From positions 1-64,000 of the forward strand of contig CAYMEX010000010.1 of the NCBI GenBank assembly GCA_964389525.1: a DNA stretch of 64,000 nucleotides, read 5' to 3'. The notes under the pieces were generated by a model. The model was not told where the DNA came from and did no database searches. It was given only the letters and a program-made list of their open reading frames with translations. This document shows positions 53,548 to 61,147 of the stretch, in pieces. The stretch is from JAFLTL01 sp964389525. GTDB taxonomy: Bacteria; Bacteroidota; Bacteroidia; Bacteroidales; Muribaculaceae. The position numbers were made by a program, and so were the translations under genes. Within the stretch, counting starts at the first letter, position 1; each line of letters begins with the position of its first letter.

Positions 53548-55074
53548 ATGAAGATTTTTACACAACAGGAGATCAAGGCCATCGAAGCCGCCACAATCCA
53601 GGACGGTGTCACTGCGCTCGACCTCATCGAGCGAGCTGGCTCTGCCATCGCCGACATTATCATGCAGCGATATGGCAAAGAGAGCCGGTTTGTCTTCTTC
53701 GCAGGACCGGGCAAAAACGGAGCCGACGCGCTATGCGCGGCACGCATCCTATGGGAGAACGGATATGACATCGATGTGACTCTCTTCAACATACACGGCA
53801 ACAGGCTGTGCGACGAGTGCCGCACCATGAAGCAGAGGCTCCTGGCTGCATCATTTCCGGCCGACAGGCTCATAGAAGTCATAAAGACATTCAAGATGCC
53901 GCAGCTGACGCCGAGACACATCGTCATCGACGGATTGTTCGGGCGCGGACAGAACCGCCCACTCGAAGGAGGCTTCTGCACGCTGGCCGAAACCATCAAC
54001 GACAGCAAGGCGACAGTAGTAGCCATCGACATCCCGTCAGGCATGTCGATCGACTGGAACCCGCGCGTGGTCGCCAGACATGTCGTGCATGCCACACTCA
54101 CCATCGCCATACAGTTTCCGCACCTCGCGTTTTTCCTCCCCTCGGTTTCCGACCTGTGCGGCGAATGGATAACCGTCGACATCGGCCTGTCGCGGCAGGC
54201 GATTTCCAAAGTGCCGGTAAGATACTATCTCGTGGAGAAAAGCGATGTGGCACGCACACTGCGCCCACGGCCACAGTCTTCTTCAAAAAAAGACTACGGA
54301 TCATCGATCATATACGCCGGACGCTACGGCATGATGGGAGCCGCAGTCATGGCCGCACGAGGAGCACTCAGAGCCGGAGTCGGCAAACTAACCGTAAGTT
54401 CACCCCTCTGCGGCTACAATATCCTGCAGTCGTCGGTTCCCGAAGCCCTGTATCAGTACGTGCAGAACGACGCGATCATCAACCGCATCAAGCCGCTGCA
54501 CCACTACGACTCCATAGCCGTCGGCCCGGGCATAGGCACCGACGACGCCACAATAGCCGCGCTTGAGGATTTTCTCGCATCGACATCATCGCCGGTCATT
54601 CTCGACGCCGACGCACTCAACTGCATAGCGCTGAAACCGGCAATGCTGCAGACGATACCGATACTGTCGATCCTCACTCCGCACGCCGGAGAGTTCGACC
54701 GCCTTTTCGGGCCGCAGCCGAGCAGCGAGGCGAGACTCGCCAAAGCCATCGAGATGGCAAGCTACTACAACGTGCTCATAATACTCAAAGGGAGGTACAC
54801 CGCTGTTGTCCGCCCCGACGGAAAAATATATTTCAACTCATCGGGCACCCCAGCCATGGCGACAGCCGGAAGCGGCGACGTGCTCACTGGCATACTCGCC
54901 GCACTCATAGCTCAGGGATATCCGCCCGAGATCGCATCACTCACAGGAGTTTACATCCACGGACTCGCCGGAGAGATCGCTGAGCGCACCGAAGGATCAT
55001 ACGGAGTGACAGCCTCCGACATCGCAAACGCAACCGGCAAAGCCATTAAAGAGATCATGAACAATGAAGCATAA
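53548..55074 (+). CDS. nnr: Bifunctional NAD(P)H-hydrate epimerase/dehydratase
   Basis: About 508 residues from the ATG at 53548 (MKIFTQQEIKAIE); the frame opens with a TTG at 53518 inside the promoter. The N-terminal YjeF_N epimerase domain (about 1-215: AGPGKNGADALCAARIL, IDGLFGRGQNRPLEG) and the C-terminal ribokinase-like dehydratase (about 225-505: YAGRYGMMGAAVMAARGALRAG, VILDADALN, TAGSGDVLTG with the catalytic Asp) together repair damaged NADHX and NADPHX. Its last 11 bp overlap the next gene. Confidence 0.95.
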   Translation: MKIFTQQEIKAIEAATIQDGVTALDLIERAGSAIADIIMQRYGKESRFVFFAGPGKNGADALCAARILWENGYDIDVTLFNIHGNRLCDECRTMKQRLLAASFPADRLIEVIKTFKMPQLTPRHIVIDGLFGRGQNRPLEGGFCTLAETINDSKATVVAIDIPSGMSIDWNPRVVARHVVHATLTIAIQFPHLAFFLPSVSDLCGEWITVDIGLSRQAISKVPVRYYLVEKSDVARTLRPRPQSSSKKDYGSSIIYAGRYGMMGAAVMAARGALRAGVGKLTVSSPLCGYNILQSSVPEALYQYVQNDAIINRIKPLHHYDSIAVGPGIGTDDATIAALEDFLASTSSPVILDADALNCIALKPAMLQTIPILSILTPHAGEFDRLFGPQPSSEARLAKAIEMASYYNVLIILKGRYTAVVRPDGKIYFNSSGTPAMATAGSGDVLTGILAALIAQGYPPEIASLTGVYIHGLAGEIAERTEGSYGVTASDIANATGKAIKEIMNNEA

Positions 55075-56155
55075 CTGTATTTTACCGATTATTGCCGCCG
55101 CGCTGGCGCTAAACGCTTCAGCCGAAACAACACAGAAACTTTCGGCAACAAAAGCCAATGATTTCGCCATAGTCTACTCGCTGCCGCTCACATCTGTCGA
55201 CATTACACTGGAGACAGTGAAGACAGTGCGCACACCGGGCGAATTTTACGACTATGCAAAACGTATACTCAACGTCGACGACCCCGTCTCAGAGCCTTCG
55301 GTGGAATACACCCTCAAAAGCGTGACCGTGACCACCCACGGCGTTCCCGATCCCGCCCGTCGCTATGCGGTCAAGTTCAGCTCAGGCTCAACTCCGTTCA
55401 TGATACTATCATCCGGCGACGTGCCGCTTGCTGTCAACACCGAAGAGACATACAGCCCCAAAAAGACAGAGATACCGGTCGCCAAGCCGGCCGCGCCGTC
55501 TCCTCTCCAGACCGAAGCCGCACGACAGGTCATGTCTGAAGACATGCTGCGCAGCCAGTCGACTCTAAAGAGAGCGCAGATAGCCGCCGAACAGCTCTAC
55601 GCCCTTCGCCAGAGCCGATCAGACCTGCTGACAGGACAGGCCGACCAGATGCCACCCGACGGACAGGCCATGCAGCTCGTAATGGACAACCTCAACGCTC
55701 AGGAAGCCGCTCTCACGGCTATGTTCGTCGGCACCGAGCAGGTATCGACCGAAGTCACCACCGTTACATTCACCCCCTCGGCAACCGACAGCGACATAAG
55801 CCGCAAGGTCATCGCGCGTCTGTCGAGCGTCGACGGCATAGTCGGTGCCGACAATCTGTCGGGTGCGCCTATCACACTTTCATATAAAGTCATCAGTCGC
55901 GGAGAGATGCCTCTCAACGACAAAGGCGCTCCCCTCCCCTTCCCCAAAAACGGATTTGCCTACTGCATCCCCGGCACAGCCAAAATATCGGTCAGCTACG
56001 ATGGCGAGAACTTCGCCGGGACATCGGTCGACATAGCGCAGGCAGGCATAGACTACGGTCTGGCGCCAAACTCGTTCACCGACAAGCGCGCCCCTGCATA
56101 CATGATCATCGATCCGGCGACAGGAGCAGCCATTGAGATAGGCACTAAAAAGTAA
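55064..56155 (+). CDS. DUF4831-family exported protein
   Basis: A 363-residue protein with a signal peptide (about 1-20, ending NASA). It resembles the Bacteroidales DUF4831 family through ANDFAIVYSLPLTSVDI near the mature N terminus, FYDYAKRILNVDD and QLYALRQSRSDLLTGQADQMP. Function unknown; predicted mixed alpha/beta, periplasmic. It overlaps the repair-enzyme gene by 11 bp and so is translationally coupled to it. Confidence 0.8.
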   Translation: MKHNCILPIIAAALALNASAETTQKLSATKANDFAIVYSLPLTSVDITLETVKTVRTPGEFYDYAKRILNVDDPVSEPSVEYTLKSVTVTTHGVPDPARRYAVKFSSGSTPFMILSSGDVPLAVNTEETYSPKKTEIPVAKPAAPSPLQTEAARQVMSEDMLRSQSTLKRAQIAAEQLYALRQSRSDLLTGQADQMPPDGQAMQLVMDNLNAQEAALTAMFVGTEQVSTEVTTVTFTPSATDSDISRKVIARLSSVDGIVGADNLSGAPITLSYKVISRGEMPLNDKGAPLPFPKNGFAYCIPGTAKISVSYDGENFAGTSVDIAQAGIDYGLAPNSFTDKRAPAYMIIDPATGAAIEIGTKK

Positions 56156-56167
56156 GCCGCACCGACG

Positions 56168-57214
56168 ATGAAGACGCTTTCCGCGACAGCACGGTGGACA
56201 GCACTCTGTGTTGTCCTTCTACTCGTCTTCATCGGCAATCTTTATGTCGGAGCCGTCTCAATCCCGTTCGGCCAGGTGACCGACATACTGTTCGGACATC
56301 CCGATCAGTCGGTATCGGCCGGAATACGGTTCATCGTTCTCGAAAGCCGGCTGCCCGCCGCATTGACTGCGATTCTCGGCGGTGCCGGACTTGCCGTAAG
56401 CGGACTGTTGCTGCAGACGGCGTTCCGCAATCCGCTTGCCGGACCGTCGATACTCGGCATTAATTCCGGAGCAAGTCTCGGAGTGGCGGCAGTCATGCTT
56501 GTCGGCGGAGGATCGATGATAGCCGGCACAATGGAGCTGGGCGGCGAAATAGCTATAATGGCGGGAGCCATGGCCGGAAGCTTCCTTATCATGGCGATAC
56601 TTCTTGCCCTATCAGCGTTGCTGCGCAACGACCTTATGTTGCTTATAGCCGGAATACTGGTCGGATATCTCGCCTCGTCGGTCATTATGATCCTAAACTT
56701 CTCGGCAACATCCGACGGAGTACAGAACTACGTCGTCTGGGGCATGGGAAGTTTCACGACAGTCCCCCTCAGCCGCATGCCGCTGCTGGCCCTACTCGTG
56801 ACAGTCGGACTTGCATTTGCCATCATGCTTGCAAAGCCGCTCGATCTGCTACTTCTCGGCAACGACTACGCGCGCAACCTCGGCATAAACATCGGCCGCA
56901 TACGCAACCTTCTTCTTTTGGCCACAGGCATACTATCGGCCGCCGTCACAGCCTTCTGCGGGCCGATCTCATTTATCGGGCTTGCTGTACCACACATGGC
57001 ACGCATGGTTATGAAGACCGACACTCACCGCATACTCCTGCCGGCCACAATCGTCATGGGAGCCATCATCGGAGCGGCGTGCAACATCCTGTCCGTACTT
57101 CCGTCATCAGGCATCATTCCAGGCGTCTCATCAGCATCCATGCTCCCGCTGAATGCCGTCACGCCGCTCTTTGGAGTCCCGGTAATACTCTACGTCATCC
57201 TGCGACGCAGATAA
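56168..57214 (+). CDS. FecCD/BtuC-type ABC transporter permease
   Basis: A 348-residue inner-membrane permease with about nine to ten helices. Typical blocks: LRLPAALTAILGG-like SRLPAALTAILGGAGLAVSG, FRNPLAGPSILGINSGA, WGMGSF, FCGPISFIGLAVPHMARM and PSSGIIPGV. The family imports iron-siderophore, heme or cobalamin. The partner binding protein and ATPase are not in the window on either side, so the substrate cannot be assigned. It starts 12 bp after the DUF4831-like gene. Confidence 0.92.
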   Translation: MKTLSATARWTALCVVLLLVFIGNLYVGAVSIPFGQVTDILFGHPDQSVSAGIRFIVLESRLPAALTAILGGAGLAVSGLLLQTAFRNPLAGPSILGINSGASLGVAAVMLVGGGSMIAGTMELGGEIAIMAGAMAGSFLIMAILLALSALLRNDLMLLIAGILVGYLASSVIMILNFSATSDGVQNYVVWGMGSFTTVPLSRMPLLALLVTVGLAFAIMLAKPLDLLLLGNDYARNLGINIGRIRNLLLLATGILSAAVTAFCGPISFIGLAVPHMARMVMKTDTHRILLPATIVMGAIIGAACNILSVLPSSGIIPGVSSASMLPLNAVTPLFGVPVILYVILRRR

Positions 57215-57236
57215 CCTCTAAACACCATTCCGACAC

Positions 57237-58103
57237 ATGAAAACCTGCCGCAAGCTATTCCACCATATTCTGATTACGGTTTCCGCAATAGCGTTCTTTG
57301 CATCCTGCGAGAAAAAGACACAGCCGATCGACGACCCCGCCGCACGTGTGGGCAACCGCTGGCTGTCAAAATCAGAAGTCCGGCGAAATATTCCGGCCGG
57401 AGTCTCGGAAAGCGACAGCATGAAAGCGGCCAACGCGTTTATAAACAACTGGGTCGAAAACGAGGCGGCAATGATCGTGGCCGAGCGCAACATCCCCGAC
57501 ACCGAAGAGATAGACCGGCTCGTTGAAAACTACAGGCGCGAACTGCTGATGTGGGAATACCGACGCCGCATGGCCGACGAAAACGTTTCGGAGCCAGTGG
57601 TTACTGACAGCCGGCTCGACGAATATATCAGCAGCCACCCCGCCGATTTTATCCTCTCGGGCCCTGTCGTCAAAGGCATTTATATAAAGATTCCCGAGGA
57701 TGCGCCCGAGCTCGCCGACATATTGAAAATCTATAAGAGCGACCGTACCGACGATATAGACCGCCTTGACAAACTCGTAGGTTCAGCCGTCAACTACGAG
57801 TATTTCAGAGACAAATGGAAAGATTGGCAGCACATCGAAGACCGCATCCCCTACGACGGATTCGACAAAAATCCCGGAGCTTTCCCATTCACGACCCGCA
57901 ATCTCGAGCACCGATTCGACGGATATGTCTATCTGCTGCATATAACCGATGTGGTTAAACCCGGCAGCCCTATGCCGACTGACTATGCACGTCCGTTTGT
58001 GATTGAAGCCATACGCCGTGAAAATGCACTTGAATATGACAAGACACTGCGCCAGCTTCTCACGGCCGAGGCGCTTGAAGACGGAACCGCCCAGATTTTC
58101 TAA
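57237..58103 (+). CDS. SurA/PPIase-like lipoprotein
   Basis: A 288-residue protein with a lipoprotein signal (FFASC, lipid Cys near 24). The layout resembles periplasmic parvulin-type chaperones: an N-terminal helical region (VGNRWLSKSEVRRNIP, SMKAANAFINNWVENEAAM), then SRLDEYISSHPADFIL, then a C-terminal segment YVYLLHITDVVKPGSPMP. A complete, canonical rotamase domain is not evident, so it may be a chaperone without isomerase activity. Last gene of the operon; it converges with the GluQ-RS gene. Confidence 0.7.
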   Translation: MKTCRKLFHHILITVSAIAFFASCEKKTQPIDDPAARVGNRWLSKSEVRRNIPAGVSESDSMKAANAFINNWVENEAAMIVAERNIPDTEEIDRLVENYRRELLMWEYRRRMADENVSEPVVTDSRLDEYISSHPADFILSGPVVKGIYIKIPEDAPELADILKIYKSDRTDDIDRLDKLVGSAVNYEYFRDKWKDWQHIEDRIPYDGFDKNPGAFPFTTRNLEHRFDGYVYLLHITDVVKPGSPMPTDYARPFVIEAIRRENALEYDKTLRQLLTAEALEDGTAQIF

Positions 58104-58122
58104 AAGGGAACATACTCTAAAC

Positions 58123-59079
58123 CTACACTATAACACGCTCCACTGCGGGTATCTTCTTCTCGTCATAGATTTCTGTCAGCTGCTGCAACGTCACGCGTTC
58201 AGGCCGCTCTATAAGACCCGCCATATACCCTATTCGTCCGAGCACCTCCTCTGCACTGTAGTCCCGGCGCAGAGCCTCCATGTTCAGCGAGCCGTCGCGC
58301 TTCGACAGCCTCTGCCCCTCGCTGTTGCATATGAGCGGCAGATGCACATATCTCGGCGCCGTGTAGCCGAGAAGACCGTTGATATAGATCTGCTGAGCAG
58401 CCGACTGAAGCAGATCGCAGCCGCGCATCACCTCCGTAACGCCCATCATGGCGTCATCGACCACAACAGCAAGCTGATAGGCCCATGCACCGTCTCCGCG
58501 ACGCACGACAAAATCGCCGATCTCACGTCCCAGATCAACAGTTACAGTTCCGAAGACACCATCCTCATACGTCACGCACTCATCGGGCACATAAAGCCTC
58601 GTGGCACGCACCGGCCGCCCGTCGGTTACGTCGGTATCCCATCCTCCGAGACGCGCCGGACGGCATGTTCCGCCATACACCTTCCGGCCATCGCTTAGAT
58701 GCGGAGCGTTTGTAGCCATCAGTTCGCCGCGTGTGCAACGACAGGGGTAAGTCAGCCCCTTGTCGTCAAGCGTCTGCAATGCCGATTCATAAAAGTTTCC
58801 GCGCATGCTCTGGCTGTAAGGCCCACTTTCGCCACGCCCCTCCAGTCCCCCCTCATCCCAGTCGAGTCCAAGCCACTTCAGGTCATCCTCTATCAGTTCC
58901 GAGAACTCGCGCTTCGACCGCATGGGGTCAAGATCCTCGATCCTGAGTATCCAGCGGCCTCCACGGCTTTTCACCGACAGCCACGACAGCACCGCAGTAA
59001 AGACATTACCAAGGTGCATGCGCCCCGATGGCGACGGCGCGAACCTTCCTGTCAGCGGCCTGCTCACAATATTCATCAT
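58123..59079 (-). CDS. gluQ: Glutamyl-Q tRNA(Asp) synthetase
   Basis: A 318-residue class I synthetase-like enzyme that glutamylates queuosine at position 34 of tRNA-Asp. GRFAPSPSGRMHLGNVF (HIGH-type) and KRDGS (KMSKS-type) motifs are present, with a zinc-binding CRCTRGE plus VYGGTC. It has the catalytic half of a glutamyl-tRNA synthetase and no anticodon-binding domain, which distinguishes it from GltX. It is downstream of a terminator that follows the mutase gene. Confidence 0.92.
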   Translation of the reverse strand: MMNIVSRPLTGRFAPSPSGRMHLGNVFTAVLSWLSVKSRGGRWILRIEDLDPMRSKREFSELIEDDLKWLGLDWDEGGLEGRGESGPYSQSMRGNFYESALQTLDDKGLTYPCRCTRGELMATNAPHLSDGRKVYGGTCRPARLGGWDTDVTDGRPVRATRLYVPDECVTYEDGVFGTVTVDLGREIGDFVVRRGDGAWAYQLAVVVDDAMMGVTEVMRGCDLLQSAAQQIYINGLLGYTAPRYVHLPLICNSEGQRLSKRDGSLNMEALRRDYSAEEVLGRIGYMAGLIERPERVTLQQLTEIYDEKKIPAVERVIV

Positions 59080-59094
59080 TTTTGATCCGATCAG

Positions 59095-59145
59095 AAAAAA
59101 GAGACAGGATGAGCATCGGGAGAAGCCCCCTTTTGCCCATCCTGT
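59095..59145 (-). terminator. Terminator of the phosphosugar mutase gene
   Basis: Minus strand: ACAGGATG (59138-59145) with CATCCTGT (59104-59111), with extra pairing of GGGC/GCTC and GGGG/CCC inside, then six T (59095-59100). Confidence 0.75.
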
Positions 59146-59168
59146 GGTCTGTTATCGTGAAAAGGTCA

Positions 59169-60917
59169 TCAGATACCGAGATCCTTCTTCACCTCGTCAA
59201 TCTTGGCATCGGCCTCACATATCGCCTTCTCATATTCGGCGGCCGAACCCATGTGTCCGCGCACCTCGATATAGAATTTGATCTTGGGCTCTGTGCCCGA
59301 CGGGCGTATCGATATCTTCGTGCCATCCTCCGTGAAATACTGCAGCACATTGGAGGTAACAGGCATATCCATCTTCTCGACCTTGCCGGTAGTCATATCG
59401 GTCTTGTTGAGATCGGCATAATCCTTCACCACAACGACACGGCCGCCGCCGAGCGACTTCGGAGGATTGGCCCTAAAGTTCTTCATCATGGCCACGATCT
59501 CGTCGGCACCGCTCTTTCCGGGACGAACAACCGAGATGCCGGCCTCACGCGAGAAACCGTACTTCATGTAGATCTCCTGAAGCATACCGAGGAAATCCTT
59601 ACCCTTGTCACGGGCCCACGCTGCAGCCTCAGCCATCAGCGATACAGCCGACACTGCGTCCTTGTCGCGTGCGAAATCCTCTGCGAGGAAACCATAGCTC
59701 TCCTCGCCGCCACCGAGATAGCGTGCTATACCCTCATGCTCGCGTATGACGGCCGCGATCCACTTGAAGCCGGTGTAGCAGTCAAACATCTTGATATTGT
59801 TCTCGTCGGCGATACGTTTGATCGTCTCGGTCGTCACGATGGTCTTCACGATATACTCGTTGCCTGTCAGGCGTCCGAGTTCGGCGTTGCGCGTCATCAG
59901 ATAGTTGAGCAGGATCATCACGATCTGGTTGCCGTTGAGGAGCACATACTCCCCCTTGCTGTCTCTGATCACACAGCCGACACGGTCAGCGTCAGGGTCC
60001 GAAGCCATCACAAGATCGGCTCCCACTTCCTTGGCCTTTGCTATGGCCATTGCCATTGCAGGTGCGTTCTCGGGGTTAGGCGACTCTACGGTCGGGAAGT
60101 CGCCGCTCGTCACATCCTGCTCCGGCACATTTATGATGTTCGTGAAACCGTAGTTGCGCAGCGACTCGGGTATGAGCTTCACACCTGTGCCGTGTATCGG
60201 GGTGTACACGATCTTCAGGTCGTGGTATTTGGCGATAAGGTCGGGCGAAAGCGACAGCTTCTTTATCTCCGAGAGGAACACCTCGTCAACATCGCGCCCT
60301 ACCGTCTGTATAAGATCGGGATTACCCTTGAATTTGATCTCCGACACATTCTTGATGCGTCCGACATACTCGATTATGTTCACGTCGTGAGGAGCGATGA
60401 TCTGCGCTCCATCACTCCAGTATGCCTTATATCCGTTATACTCCTTCGGATTGTGCGAGGCAGTGATGTTGACACCGCTCTGGCAGCCGAAATGACGGAT
60501 TGCGAACGACAGTTCGGGGGTCGGACGGAAATCGTCAAACAGATATACCTTTATGCCGTTTGCCGAGAAAATATCGGCGACAATCTCCGCGAACTTGCGT
60601 GAATTGTTACGCACGTCATGTCCGACGGCCACACTTATCTGAGGTTCATCCTTGAAAGCCTCTTTAAGATAATTGGCGAGACCCTGTGTGGCAGCTCCGA
60701 CAGTATAGATGTTCATGCGGTTGGTGCCGGCACCCATGATACCGCGAAGGCCGCCTGTACCGAACTCCAGATCGCGGTAAAAAGCATCGATCAGAGCCGT
60801 CTTGTCATCAGCCTCGAGCATCGACTTCACTTCGGCTTTCGTTTCATCATCATAACCGTCACCCAGCCACACCTGTGCACGGGCAACCACTTCTTTCAAC
60901 AGTTCGCTGTTTTCCAT
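59169..60917 (-). CDS. Phosphoglucomutase/phosphomannomutase (alpha-D-phosphohexomutase)
   Basis: A 582-residue cytoplasmic enzyme interconverting hexose 1- and 6-phosphates. All four family elements are seen: TASHNPKEYNGYK with the phosphoserine near residue 145, metal-binding DPDADRVG, sugar-binding GGEESYGF and phosphate-binding RPSGTEPKIKFY. Length and order fit the PgcA-like phospho-sugar mutases of Bacteroidota. It could supply glucose-1-phosphate for rfbA and for UDP-glucose. Confidence 0.93.
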   Translation of the reverse strand: MENSELLKEVVARAQVWLGDGYDDETKAEVKSMLEADDKTALIDAFYRDLEFGTGGLRGIMGAGTNRMNIYTVGAATQGLANYLKEAFKDEPQISVAVGHDVRNNSRKFAEIVADIFSANGIKVYLFDDFRPTPELSFAIRHFGCQSGVNITASHNPKEYNGYKAYWSDGAQIIAPHDVNIIEYVGRIKNVSEIKFKGNPDLIQTVGRDVDEVFLSEIKKLSLSPDLIAKYHDLKIVYTPIHGTGVKLIPESLRNYGFTNIINVPEQDVTSGDFPTVESPNPENAPAMAMAIAKAKEVGADLVMASDPDADRVGCVIRDSKGEYVLLNGNQIVMILLNYLMTRNAELGRLTGNEYIVKTIVTTETIKRIADENNIKMFDCYTGFKWIAAVIREHEGIARYLGGGEESYGFLAEDFARDKDAVSAVSLMAEAAAWARDKGKDFLGMLQEIYMKYGFSREAGISVVRPGKSGADEIVAMMKNFRANPPKSLGGGRVVVVKDYADLNKTDMTTGKVEKMDMPVTSNVLQYFTEDGTKISIRPSGTEPKIKFYIEVRGHMGSAAEYEKAICEADAKIDEVKKDLGI

Positions 60918-60978
60918 ATTTATTTCGGTTATAAATTATCCTGATTCATCTCTGGCGGATTTCAGATCCACTCATCCA

Positions 60979-61012
60979 CAAATTTAAAAAATTTGTCAAA
61001 CTATATAACAAA
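60979..61012 (-). promoter_or_regulatory. Candidate promoter of the phosphosugar mutase gene
   Basis: Minus strand: TTTG (61009-61012), 22 bp, TAAATTTG (60979-60986). The -7 match is full; the spacing is slightly long. Confidence 0.35.
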
Positions 61013-61053
61013 AATCAATACTAATATTTCTTCCGACATCTCTACTTTTAAAT

Positions 61054-61061
61054 TAACTTTG
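61054..61061 (+). promoter_or_regulatory. Candidate -7 element for ftsK
   Basis: TAACTTTG followed by C, a full TAnnTTTG match, 86 bp before the ftsK ATG at 61148. The best -33 candidate, TTTC at 61027-61030, is at 23 bp. Confidence 0.4.
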
Positions 61062-61147
61062 CATATTGTTGAGACTGTTATAGAAAATGACATGCTTTAC
61101 AGCATAAACATCTCTCCATTACACACACATAAGCCTTGACGCAGAAA

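Noticed and set aside
59028..60602. 524-codon plus-strand frame opposite the phosphosugar mutase
   Set aside because: Antisense shadow; the minus-strand gene has all four family motifs.
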